This document shows, one piece after another, positions 7,610-14,805 of a DNA stretch of 16,725 nucleotides (position 1 is its first letter; every line of letters starts with the position of its first letter). A program made the position numbers and the translations under genes. The notes beneath the pieces were generated by a model, which saw only the letters and a list, made by a program, of their open reading frames with translations, ran no database searches and had not been told where the DNA came from. The stretch spans positions 1 to 16,725 of the forward strand of contig CAZIIU010000055.1 in the NCBI GenBank assembly GCA_964539395.1, read 5' to 3'. This stretch comes from M55B112 sp964539395 (GTDB taxonomy: Bacteria; Bacteroidota; Bacteroidia; Bacteroidales; GCA-2748055).

Positions 7610-9022
7610 TCATTCCTTTTTGTCATAACCAAGTATCTTGAACATATCCTGGGCCGATTGCTCCTCCCTGTATACGTAATCAATGATATTTCCCTTCTCA
7701 TCCCTGTCGATAATCACATGTTTAGGTGCCGGGATCAGGCAATGCTTAATTCCCCCGTATCCACTGATCGAATCCTGGTAGGCTCCGGTATGAAAGAAGC
7801 CGAGATAAAGCGGCTCTTTGTCATTCATACTGTATTTTGGCAACAGAACCTCCTGGTTCAGGTCCTCTGAGTTGTAATAATCGGAATGGTCACAGCTGAT
7901 CCCACCGATATTGGCCCGTCCGTATTCATTGTTCCATTTGTTAACCGGCAGCAGAATGAATTTTTCATGCATCGACCATGCATCCGGGATAGTGTTCATC
8001 AGGCTGTTATTGATGATATACCAGGTCTCATTGTCGTTCTGTTTTTTCTGCTCGAGTACCTCGAAAATAATAGCTCCAGCCTCTCCAACGGTATAACGTC
8101 CGAACTCTGTATAAATATCAGGATCCGGCACTCCCTCTTTGCTGCAGTCATCTTTGATGGTATTAATAATTTCATTGATCATGTACTCGTAGTTATACTC
8201 GAAACCAAGATGATTGCGGATCGGGAACCCACCTCCCAAATTGAATGAATTGAGATCGCTGCTCTCCTTCTTAAGTTCTATGTATAGTTTCAGTGCCCTT
8301 TTAAATTCACCCCAATAATAGAGCGTATCTTTAATTCCCGAGTCAATAAAGAAATGCAGCATCTTCAGCTCAAGCTTCTCATCCCCCTTAATAGTGCTGC
8401 TAAAGAAATCGATCACATCTGCTTCGGGAATTCCAAGTCTGGAAGTATAATAGGCCGACTGCGGCTCCTCGTTGATGGCCATCCTGATGCCAATCTTAAG
8501 TTTATGATTGGTTTTTAAGGACTTCAGTCTGTCGAGCTCATCTTTACTATCGAGTATGATCACGGAGTTAGTAAAGCCTGCCTCCTGCATACCGATAATC
8601 CGCTTCAGGTAATCTTTGGTTTTAAATCCGTTGTGAAGAATAGCGCTTTTCTGATCGATCAATCCCTTGGCATGAAGCTCCAGGATAAGATCGATATCGT
8701 ACGAGGAGGAGGTCTCAAGGTTAACATTCTGTTTAAGTGCCTCCTTGATGACATGGTAAAAGTGATTGCATTTTGTGCAATAGCAAAAATAGTACATACC
8801 CGTATAATCAATCGACTTGATCGCCTTGTTGAACAGGTTTCTCGCCTTCTTGATCTGATCACTGATTTTTGGAAGGTAGATAAATCTGAAGGGGGTACCG
8901 TACTTCTTTATAAGATGCTTTAATGCTACCCCATGGAAAGTCAAATATTCATCACGTAGGTCGAAACCCTCCTGCGGAAAGTAGAAACTCTGTTCGATCA
9001 GATCAAAATAGGTATTTTTCAT
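7610..9022 (-). CDS. speA: arginine decarboxylase, PLP-dependent fold-type III (compact Bacteroidota type)
   Basis: A 470-residue PLP enzyme of the alanine racemase-like/ornithine-arginine decarboxylase fold, expected to convert arginine to agmatine in the cytoplasm. The probable PLP lysine is Lys84 (FCYCTKCN, 79-86). Further signatures are the phosphate-binding NLGGGFP (261-267), TEFGRY (305-310), the active-site SCDHSD (376-381) and GAYQ (413-416). It is much shorter than the roughly 650-residue E. coli-type SpeA but matches the compact enzymes annotated as arginine decarboxylase in Bacteroidota. Agmatinase follows 205 bases downstream and the DHS-like gene after that, which argues for arginine over diaminopimelate or ornithine as the substrate. 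The start ATG at 9020-9022 has AT-rich sequence upstream but no clear promoter match. Substrate choice rests on family and context. Confidence 0.88.
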   Translation of the reverse strand: MKNTYFDLIEQSFYFPQEGFDLRDEYLTFHGVALKHLIKKYGTPFRFIYLPKISDQIKKARNLFNKAIKSIDYTGMYYFCYCTKCNHFYHVIKEALKQNVNLETSSSYDIDLILELHAKGLIDQKSAILHNGFKTKDYLKRIIGMQEAGFTNSVIILDSKDELDRLKSLKTNHKLKIGIRMAINEEPQSAYYTSRLGIPEADVIDFFSSTIKGDEKLELKMLHFFIDSGIKDTLYYWGEFKRALKLYIELKKESSDLNSFNLGGGFPIRNHLGFEYNYEYMINEIINTIKDDCSKEGVPDPDIYTEFGRYTVGEAGAIIFEVLEQKKQNDNETWYIINNSLMNTIPDAWSMHEKFILLPVNKWNNEYGRANIGGISCDHSDYYNSEDLNQEVLLPKYSMNDKEPLYLGFFHTGAYQDSISGYGGIKHCLIPAPKHVIIDRDEKGNIIDYVYREEQSAQDMFKILGYDKKE

Positions 9023-9156
9023 GAATTGCCAGTTGAATATATTACATTAATATACAAATACTTATGTTATTTTTTATAAATAATAAACTCGGGCTAAAAA
9101 TATAGAAATTTTGTAAAGCTTACAGACTTTTCAAAAAATTATAGTTGCTTTATTAA

Positions 9157-9170
9157 CAGGTTAGTACCTG
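9157..9170 (-). terminator. possible weak terminator hairpin after alanine racemase
   Basis: A CAGGT/ACCTG stem of five pairs with a four-base loop begins one base after the alanine racemase stop codon. On the minus strand it is followed by TTAATAAAG rather than a clean run of T, so it would be weak at best. It sits at the expected place between alr and the arginine decarboxylase gene. Confidence 0.25.
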
Positions 9171-9171
9171 A

Positions 9172-10335
9172 TTATTCAACAACGTATCTGGGAATATGAT
9201 TCGGGAGCCTGGTAAGGAGTTCATAATTAAGGCTGTTCGTCATATCTCCAAAGGAGCTGACAGAAATATTCAGATCGCCCTGATTACCGATCAAAACTAC
9301 CTCATCCCCGATCCGGGGTCGTTCTACGTCTGTAACATCGATCACCAACATGTTCATATTAACGGACCCGATAACCCTGACCCTCTTTCCGTGCAACAAT
9401 ACATGTCCCATATTGCTCAGCGTACGTGTATAGCCATATCCATAGCCAACCGGAACCGTTGCAATGGTTGTATTCCTGTTGGTCAGAAAAGTTGTACCAT
9501 AGCTAATATACTCACCGGCAGCAACATAGTTTACACTCATCACCGTACTTTTCCATGAAAGCACCCGGTCGAGCGGATCAAACGGTGCGACACCTTTCTT
9601 CTCGCTATCAATAAAATGGTGCATTCTTAATTCATCACTGGGCCAAAAACCATAATTGGCAATACCCACCCTCACCAGGTCCATGATCGTCTCCGGATAT
9701 CGCAATACAGCGGCCGAACATGCAGTATGCCTGTACCTGGGCACAATTCCCATGGTTTTGGCATAACGGACTGACTCATTAAATGTCTGTATCTGTTTTC
9801 TGATACGTGTATAGTTATTGATCGACTCGGCACCTGCATAATGTGTACAGATACCTTCAATAAACAGTTGATCGCTGTAACGCCTTACATATCTGAACAT
9901 CTTCTCCATCTCTTTATTGGAGAAGCCTGTCCGGTGCATGCCTGTCTCAATCTCAATGTGAATCCTCGCCTTTTTCTTTAACCTTTGGGCAGTTTTGCAT
10001 GCTGCCTTCAGCCTGTCGAAAGTAAATACATAAAACGAGACATTATTGGCAATTGCCCATTCAATCTCCGGTTTGTCGATCCAGCCCATGATCATAATCT
10101 CACAATCCGGGCAAATGGCTTTCCTGGCCCGCATCGCCTCTGCTACCGAAAAAACGGAAAAATGATCAATTCCATACTTTTCTGCAACAGGAATTATCGT
10201 TTCAATACCATGTCCGTAAGCATTCCCCTTGATCACCATTGAGTAGCGGGCACCATTGGACATCTGGTCCCGCAAATAATTAATATTATTTCTGAAGGCC
10301 TTTTTACTGATCTCTATATATGATGTATGCACCAT
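9172..10335 (-). CDS. alr: alanine racemase family PLP enzyme
   Basis: A 387-residue PLP enzyme expected to interconvert L- and D-alanine for peptidoglycan synthesis. The PLP lysine is Lys36 in VIKGNAYGHG (34-43). Arg222 (DLVRVGIANYG) matches the arginine that contacts the pyridine nitrogen. Tyr279 (GEYISYGTTF) matches the second catalytic base, and VPVGYGYGY (294-302) is the GY-rich phosphate-binding region. The usual C/SMDQ block near the second active-site loop is replaced by NMNM (326-329), and the PLP block has KGN instead of the usual KAN, so substrate range could be broader than alanine. Two ATGs are possible; I chose the downstream one (10333-10335) because AGGAGG lies eight bases before it, against two bases for the upstream ATG at 10339-10341. 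An M20 amidohydrolase precedes it on the same strand by 70 bases. Confidence 0.88.
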   Translation of the reverse strand: MVHTSYIEISKKAFRNNINYLRDQMSNGARYSMVIKGNAYGHGIETIIPVAEKYGIDHFSVFSVAEAMRARKAICPDCEIMIMGWIDKPEIEWAIANNVSFYVFTFDRLKAACKTAQRLKKKARIHIEIETGMHRTGFSNKEMEKMFRYVRRYSDQLFIEGICTHYAGAESINNYTRIRKQIQTFNESVRYAKTMGIVPRYRHTACSAAVLRYPETIMDLVRVGIANYGFWPSDELRMHHFIDSEKKGVAPFDPLDRVLSWKSTVMSVNYVAAGEYISYGTTFLTNRNTTIATVPVGYGYGYTRTLSNMGHVLLHGKRVRVIGSVNMNMLVIDVTDVERPRIGDEVVLIGNQGDLNISVSSFGDMTNSLNYELLTRLPNHIPRYVVE

Positions 10336-10343
10336 TTGCATTT

Positions 10344-10358
10344 CCTCCTGATATCAGG
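10344..10358 (-). promoter_or_regulatory. strong Shine-Dalgarno overlapped by a perfect palindrome, upstream of alr
   Basis: On the minus strand AGGAGG (10344-10349) lies eight bases before the alr ATG at 10335. Most genes in this window lack such a site. The palindrome CCTGATATCAGG (10347-10358) shares its last bases with the site, so folding of the mRNA or protein binding could mask it. The site decides the start codon; the regulatory idea is inference. Confidence 0.5.
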
Positions 10359-10405
10359 ATACTACTTTGTGATCCCTGACCCGGTTCGGAAACAATCGTC
10401 GGGTT

Positions 10406-11563
10406 TTATTTACTGTACAACAATTCATTGATAATGCTGTAAAACAGCATGGTTCCCTTATCCAGCAAGGCATCCGGAAAATCATATGTTCCGTGGTGCA
10501 ACTGAGGAACCTCTGTGCCTGCCCCAATACCGAAGAGGACTCCTTTAAAACGGTTAGTAAAAACTCCAAAGTCTTCCGACCATGGGAAGGGAATCTCTTT
10601 CCTGATAACCTTCAAATCCAGGTCACCAGCACACTTTTCAACCAATTCAACGCATTCTTCATTATTCACAACAGCCTCAAATGGCTCTGTCCACTCGTAT
10701 TTCCATGATAGCCGATGAGCCTTTGCAATATGCTCGACCTGGTGTATAAGCTCTTTTTCCAATAATTCCAGTGCTTCATTTGAGTGTGCCCGAACCGTAA
10801 ACATAACCACTCCTTCTCCCGGAGAAGTTCCAAACGCCGGATGTCCGATGCGAAGATGGATCGGGGTAATCAGGGCAGCTTCATGCATTGCAATCCGTCT
10901 CAGGGGAATATTCATTGCCGATTGAAGGATGAGTGCTGCGGCATTGGCCGGGTTGTTTCCTCCCTCAGGATGTCCGGCATGGCTGGAGGATCCCTCAAGT
11001 TCAATGATCAGGCCTTTTGAAGCGGAAGCGAAGACCCCTTTACGTGTAATAATGCCCATTTCTTCGTAACCAGGAAGATTATGGGCAGCAAACACTAAAT
11101 CGGGTCGTACTTCATCGAATTTACTATCATTTAGTACTAATTGTGCCCCTTCACCAGTCTCCTCTGCAGGCTGAAACAATAGGGTCACCGACCCTTTGGC
11201 AGGAGGTGATGCAGCCAAAAGCGGTGCAAGACCGGCAACCATGGTCATATGTCCATCATGACCGCAAAGGTGCCCTTGTCCTTCGTTCACCGAACGATAA
11301 TCCAGTTTGTTTGTCTCACGAATGGGCAAAGCATCCAGTTCGCTTCTGAAAAGAAGATTCTGACCCTTTTCTGCACCATTGAAAACAGCCGCAATACCAT
11401 GTCCCCCAATACCCTCAATAAGTTTGTCGGGTTTAAACTGCTTTAGAAATTCACAAATATAAGCAGCTGTCTCCTTTTCCTTGTGTGCAGTTTCGGGATG
11501 GCTGTGAAGATGGCGCCGCATAGCGATAAGCGAATCCCGGTAATCTTTTGTCATGATTTCCAT
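10406..11563 (-). CDS. M20 family metallo-amidohydrolase (N-acyl-amino-acid amidohydrolase/hippurate hydrolase type)
   Basis: A 385-residue zinc-type hydrolase of the M20D group (relatives of N-acyl-L-amino acid amidohydrolases, IAA-amino acid hydrolases and hippuricase). Metal ligands are visible: Cys100 and His102 in HLCGHDGHM (98-106), Glu134/Glu135 in QPAEETGEGA (131-140), His161 in AAHNLPG (159-165), and a C-terminal His (356 or 357) in LHHGTYDFPD. The insertion (dimerisation) domain starts around residue 177 with the usual GSSSHAGHPEGGNNPANAA segment. There is no signal peptide, so it is cytosolic. An upstream in-frame TTG at 11567-11569 exists, but ATG at 11561-11563 is preferred; another ATG lies three codons later. 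alr follows by 70 bases, hinting at amino-acid deacylation or D-amino-acid metabolism, but the physiological substrate is unknown. Confidence 0.88.
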   Translation of the reverse strand: MEIMTKDYRDSLIAMRRHLHSHPETAHKEKETAAYICEFLKQFKPDKLIEGIGGHGIAAVFNGAEKGQNLLFRSELDALPIRETNKLDYRSVNEGQGHLCGHDGHMTMVAGLAPLLAASPPAKGSVTLLFQPAEETGEGAQLVLNDSKFDEVRPDLVFAAHNLPGYEEMGIITRKGVFASASKGLIIELEGSSSHAGHPEGGNNPANAAALILQSAMNIPLRRIAMHEAALITPIHLRIGHPAFGTSPGEGVVMFTVRAHSNEALELLEKELIHQVEHIAKAHRLSWKYEWTEPFEAVVNNEECVELVEKCAGDLDLKVIRKEIPFPWSEDFGVFTNRFKGVLFGIGAGTEVPQLHHGTYDFPDALLDKGTMLFYSIINELLYSK

Positions 11564-11627
11564 TGGCAAAACAGTTTCTCCGGCAAAGTTGGGATTTATT
11601 AATCGCTATCCCAAAAAAACCATACTT

Positions 11628-12116
11628 CTAATCAGCAATAAATTTCATCGACACTGAGTTAACACAATGCCTGGTATTTTTTTTTGTAAACATTTCGCCG
11701 GTAAATACATGACCGAGATGACCACCACAATTGCTGCAGATAATCTCAGTTCTCCGCCCATCGGAATCCATCTTTTTTGTTACTGCCCCTTCGATCTCAT
11801 CATCAAAACTTGGCCAGCCGCAATGACTGTCGAATTTATCTTCCGATCTGTACAAGGGTGCATTGCACTGTCGACACACATAGGTTCCCTTCCCTTTATG
11901 ATCCACATACTCACCGGTCCATGGTCTTTCAGTACCCTTCTCCAAAATCACATACCTTTCAAACTCATTTAATTTGTTATATTTCATCGGATTACTTATT
12001 ACTTTAATTGTGTCTGTTGCAGAATCTGCCCTGCTGCCAAAAGGTTTCACCTGTCCTGCAGCATCATAAAACATGAGAAATACAGCCAGACCTGGTATCA
12101 AATATTGCTTAATCAT
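11628..12116 (-). CDS. msrB: peptide methionine-(R)-S-oxide reductase MsrB, exported
   Basis: A 162-residue MsrB that reduces methionine-R-sulfoxide in proteins. The catalytic Cys151 is in RHCVNSVS (149-156). Structural zinc cysteines are 81, 84 (CRQC) and 127, 130 (CSNC). Cys99 in SHCGWPSF (97-104) is placed as the resolving cysteine. The SelR domain occupies about residues 47-160. The first 20-22 residues are a hydrophobic signal sequence (KQYLIPGLAVFLMFYDAAG), followed by a polar linker, so the enzyme probably works in the periplasm rather than the cytosol. There is no lipobox cysteine. No MsrA domain or thioredoxin-like partner adjoins it, unlike some exported multi-domain Msr proteins. 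It stands 58 bases upstream of the amidohydrolase gene on the same strand; co-transcription is possible but unproven. Confidence 0.93.
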   Translation of the reverse strand: MIKQYLIPGLAVFLMFYDAAGQVKPFGSRADSATDTIKVISNPMKYNKLNEFERYVILEKGTERPWTGEYVDHKGKGTYVCRQCNAPLYRSEDKFDSHCGWPSFDDEIEGAVTKKMDSDGRRTEIICSNCGGHLGHVFTGEMFTKKNTRHCVNSVSMKFIAD

Positions 12117-12204
12117 AACAAGATATATTTAATGGTCCATTCAAACTTTAAAAAGTAAACACCTCTGCAGACCATATGGTTCAATACGAAGATCCCTCCC
12201 TAGG

Positions 12205-12235
12205 TTTGCAAAAAGGTAAAATATCATTAATTTTG
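12205..12235 (+). promoter_or_regulatory. Bacteroidota-type promoter for the bTHX gene
   Basis: TTTG at 12205-12208 and TAATTTTG at 12228-12235 are separated by 19 bases, an exact match to the TTTG-N19-21-TAnnTTTG consensus. Transcription would begin near 12242, leaving a leader of about 16 bases before the ATG at 12258. No Shine-Dalgarno is seen. The nuclease gene downstream has no recognisable promoter and probably depends on this one. Confidence 0.7.
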
Positions 12236-12257
12236 GTAGATTACTAAATATCAAGCA

Positions 12258-12779
12258 ATGGGAAAAGGAGATAAAAAAACCAGACGAGGAAAACTATTCA
12301 ACAGATCGTACGGAAAACTCAGACCACGTAAAAGCAGAAGGGGAACTGTACCTGCAGGAAAAAGCGCAGAAAACCAGTTGCAGAAATCAACCCGGTTGAA
12401 ACCTGAAATGGAAAAGGCAAAGTCAGAAGAAGAGGCTAAACAGACACCACCCGTGAAAGAAGAGGCTCCTGCCGGATCTGCAGGAGATACTGAGAAGTTG
12501 GAAAAGAAAGCCGATAAGGAGAAGAAGGTGCAGGTAGAAACAGATGAAGTGGCTGTCAAGCCAGAGAAAACGGAGCCTCCGAAAAAGGAGCTGGAAGTGA
12601 AGGAGCCCTCTTCTGAAAAGCCTGTTTCAAAAGAAAAGAAATCAGAAGATACCCCTGCCGGAGAAAAGCCGTTAAAAGACAAGACAGATAACGAAAAAAC
12701 TGAAGCCGTAAAAGAAGCTGAAGCGAAGAAGGGCGATAGGGAAGCTGAAGAGGATGAAGAAGAACAGAAAAAAAAGTAA
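12258..12779 (+). CDS. 30S ribosomal protein bTHX with long charged C-terminal extension
   Basis: The first 26 residues, MGKGDKKTRRGKLFNRSYGK then LRPRKS, match the small-subunit ribosomal protein THX almost position for position (Thermus THX is 26-27 residues: MGKGD-RRTRRGK, YGK, RPRK). THX binds at the top of the 30S head and stabilises folded 16S rRNA. Here the same frame continues without a break for about 145 more residues of Lys/Glu/Pro/Ala-rich, aromatic-free sequence (roughly 28-173), with many KEE, EKP and KK runs and an acidic-then-basic end (EEDEEEQKKK). It should be disordered. The promoter match 22 bases upstream and the perfect THX start support a real gene. The exonuclease/GIY-YIG gene follows by 63 bases. 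The tail has no function I recognise; it could contact rRNA or other ribosomal proteins or be a lineage-specific ornament. The long Ser/Phe-rich ORF opposite is only its antisense shadow. Confidence 0.85.
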   Translation: MGKGDKKTRRGKLFNRSYGKLRPRKSRRGTVPAGKSAENQLQKSTRLKPEMEKAKSEEEAKQTPPVKEEAPAGSAGDTEKLEKKADKEKKVQVETDEVAVKPEKTEPPKKELEVKEPSSEKPVSKEKKSEDTPAGEKPLKDKTDNEKTEAVKEAEAKKGDREAEEDEEEQKKK

Positions 12780-12842
12780 AGCTGTTTTAAGGTGAATGGA
12801 CGGTTGTTTATTATCGGTTCATTATTGACGGATTGACAGAAG

Positions 12843-14219
12843 ATGTACGCCATTCTTGATATTGAGACTACGGGAGGTAGTCCGCGCGATGACAAGATCA
12901 CTGAAATAGCTGTATTCTTTCATAATGGAGAGCACATTACCGGAGAGTGGTCCACATTAATCAATCCGGAGAAGCCCATTCCCCCATTCATTACCGGTCT
13001 CACAGGTATTACCAATGAAATGGTATCGACTGCTCCACGGTTCTACGAGATTGCAAAAGAGCTGGTTGAGCGCACTGAAGGCCTGATGATCGTTGGGCAT
13101 AACGTAAAATTCGACTATGGCTTCATAAAAAGCGAGTTCCGCAGACTGGGATATGACTTTCAACGGGAAACAATATGTACTATTCAATTGAGCAAGAGAA
13201 TTATTCCCGGACATAAATCATACAGCCTTGGGAAGCTCTGTTATGAGGTGGGTATAACCATTGCCGATCGACACCGTGCAGCAGGCGATGCCATGGCAAC
13301 AGTCAGGTTATTTGAGATGCTTCAGAAGAGATCTTTGCTCGGGGGCAACTCCCTGAGTGTCCATCTGCCTTCAGCAAAGAAATATAAAAACCTGAACTCG
13401 AACCTTTCTGTTACAGACATTGAATCATTGCCTGAGAAAACCGGAACCTACTACTTCTATGATGAAAAAAATACGCTTCTGTACATTGGTAAAAGCAAGT
13501 GTATTAAGAAAAGGGTTTTATCACACCTGGGGAATTGTGAAGGAAAAAGGGCACTTGAGTTACGGGAGAGGATTGCATCGGTATCGTATGATCTTACCGG
13601 AAGTGAGCTGATCGCGCTTCTGAAGGAGTCGGAAGAGATCAAGCAGAACAAACCACTCTATAACCGTGCACAGCGTCGGTCATTATCGCACTGGGGACTG
13701 TACACCGGGCAGGACAATTTTGGTTATACGACACTCAAGCTTGCCCAACTTGCCGAAATGGTTGAAAAACCTGTAACAGCGTTCAATAATAAAGCGGAGG
13801 CCCGGGAGTACCTGACACGCCTGGTGGAGAAACACTGGCTATGCCAAAAGCTCAGCGGCTTGTATCATACCGATGGAGCCTGTTTTCACTATAGCATCCG
13901 GCAATGCAATGGTGCATGTATTCAGCAGGAGCCAGTAAATGCCTATAATAAAAGGGTGGATAGTTTACTTGCAGGGTTCAGGTTAGATCATGGCAATATG
14001 CTCATCATCGACCAGGGAAGAGATCCTGAAGAGCGTAGTGTTATCCGGGTTGAAAAGGGAATGTACATGGGATACGGGTATATCTCTACCAATGAAGGAT
14101 ACCTGGGCGTGGAGCAGATGCTTGAAAGTGTTAAGCCGGCGCTTGACAACCGTGATGTAAGACAGATCCTCAGCAGCTGGCTCCGCCGGAACAAAGTGGA
14201 AAAGGTGCTATACTACTAA
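12843..14219 (+). CDS. DEDDh 3'-5' exonuclease fused to a UvrC-type GIY-YIG nuclease domain
   Basis: A 458-residue fusion nuclease. Residues 1-160 are a DnaQ/Pol III epsilon-like exonuclease with DIETTG (Asp6, Glu8), HNVKFD (Asp91) and HRAAGDA (His144, Asp149), the full DEDDh set. Residues 198-280 are a GIY-YIG domain of the UvrC/Cho type: GTYYFYDEKNTLLYIGKS (Tyr203, Tyr214, Gly216), Arg224, Glu262 in ALLKESEEIK, and Asn274 in KPLYN. The C-terminal 180 residues carry a Cys-rich C-FHYSIRQC-NGAC block (347-359), like the UvrC cysteine region, but no UvrC RNase H-like domain is evident. Similar fusions are known in Bacteroidota and actinobacteria and are thought to act in DNA repair, incising 3' to a lesion. 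It has no promoter of its own in the 63 bases after bTHX and is probably co-transcribed with it. It converges on the DUF4252 gene. Confidence 0.9.
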   Translation: MYAILDIETTGGSPRDDKITEIAVFFHNGEHITGEWSTLINPEKPIPPFITGLTGITNEMVSTAPRFYEIAKELVERTEGLMIVGHNVKFDYGFIKSEFRRLGYDFQRETICTIQLSKRIIPGHKSYSLGKLCYEVGITIADRHRAAGDAMATVRLFEMLQKRSLLGGNSLSVHLPSAKKYKNLNSNLSVTDIESLPEKTGTYYFYDEKNTLLYIGKSKCIKKRVLSHLGNCEGKRALELRERIASVSYDLTGSELIALLKESEEIKQNKPLYNRAQRRSLSHWGLYTGQDNFGYTTLKLAQLAEMVEKPVTAFNNKAEAREYLTRLVEKHWLCQKLSGLYHTDGACFHYSIRQCNGACIQQEPVNAYNKRVDSLLAGFRLDHGNMLIIDQGRDPEERSVIRVEKGMYMGYGYISTNEGYLGVEQMLESVKPALDNRDVRQILSSWLRRNKVEKVLYY

Positions 14220-14274
14220 TACCTTTACATATCCAGACCTCCCATTGACTTCGGGAAGAGCGCCATTTCAGTAT

Positions 14275-14784
14275 CTATTTATCCAGTTCCTTCAGACTCT
14301 CCATTGAGGGCAGGTCCATTCCTTTTGTCAGGCTAGCAATACTCTGCAGATCAATAATCCCGTTTATGGCGATCAGCACATCCTCACCACTGCCCGATAC
14401 GATCAGAAGAAACTCCCTGATTTCACCTGCCTCCTCCTTAACGAGAAAGACAACCTCCTCATTCGCCTCCTTAACGGTCATCATCTCCTTGTACTCTTTT
14501 CGGGGAAGGATATCCAGCAGCTCCTTACCGAACGCTGCAGTGCCATTACCATCCCGTGTAAGTATGCGTATCGACTCAATGCCTGAAGTGGCATTTTTGA
14601 ATGACTCATATTCTGGATCGCCGGTTTCGATATTGGAAAGAAACTGGAACATAAACTTGTTGATTACAACCGTGGTATATCCATCTTTCCCTGCATATTT
14701 GCTGAAAACCTTATCCACTGCCGACTGGGCACTTAACACAGCGGTTAAGAGGGTCAGCGACATTGCTATGATTAACTGTTTCAT
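14275..14784 (-). CDS. DUF4252 domain-containing exported protein (second copy)
   Basis: A 169-residue exported protein with a signal peptide (about residues 1-21: KQLIIAMSLTLLTAVLSAQS) and a DUF4252 domain over most of the rest. The IREFLLIVSGSGEDVLIAINGIIDL segment near the C-terminus aligns with IREFLLVVSS-DEGVVVYISGDFNM in the paralogue at 15910-16431, as do the N-terminal KYAGKDGYT/RYGGQEGVT segments. The function of DUF4252 is unknown. It is common in Bacteroidota, often beside ECF sigma factors. It is the last gene of the four-gene operon, 21 bases after the anti-sigma gene. It may be a target or a sensory partner of that regulatory pair; this is inference from position. No terminator was seen before the convergent nuclease gene. 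Confidence 0.85.
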   Translation of the reverse strand: MKQLIIAMSLTLLTAVLSAQSAVDKVFSKYAGKDGYTTVVINKFMFQFLSNIETGDPEYESFKNATSGIESIRILTRDGNGTAAFGKELLDILPRKEYKEMMTVKEANEEVVFLVKEEAGEIREFLLIVSGSGEDVLIAINGIIDLQSIASLTKGMDLPSMESLKELDK

Positions 14785-14805
14785 GATCTCTTATTGTTAG
14801 GTTTT

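Noticed and set aside
11591..11612. GGGAT-N12-ATCCC inverted repeat after msrB
   Set aside because: Five-pair arms around a long loop, and on the minus strand the T run precedes rather than follows it, so it does not fit a terminator for msrB.
12251..12901. 216-residue Ser/Phe-rich ORF on the minus strand
   Set aside because: It is the complement of the Lys/Glu-rich bTHX tail; its composition (poly-Ser/Phe) follows from GAA/AAG repeats on the other strand, and it has no domain or promoter.
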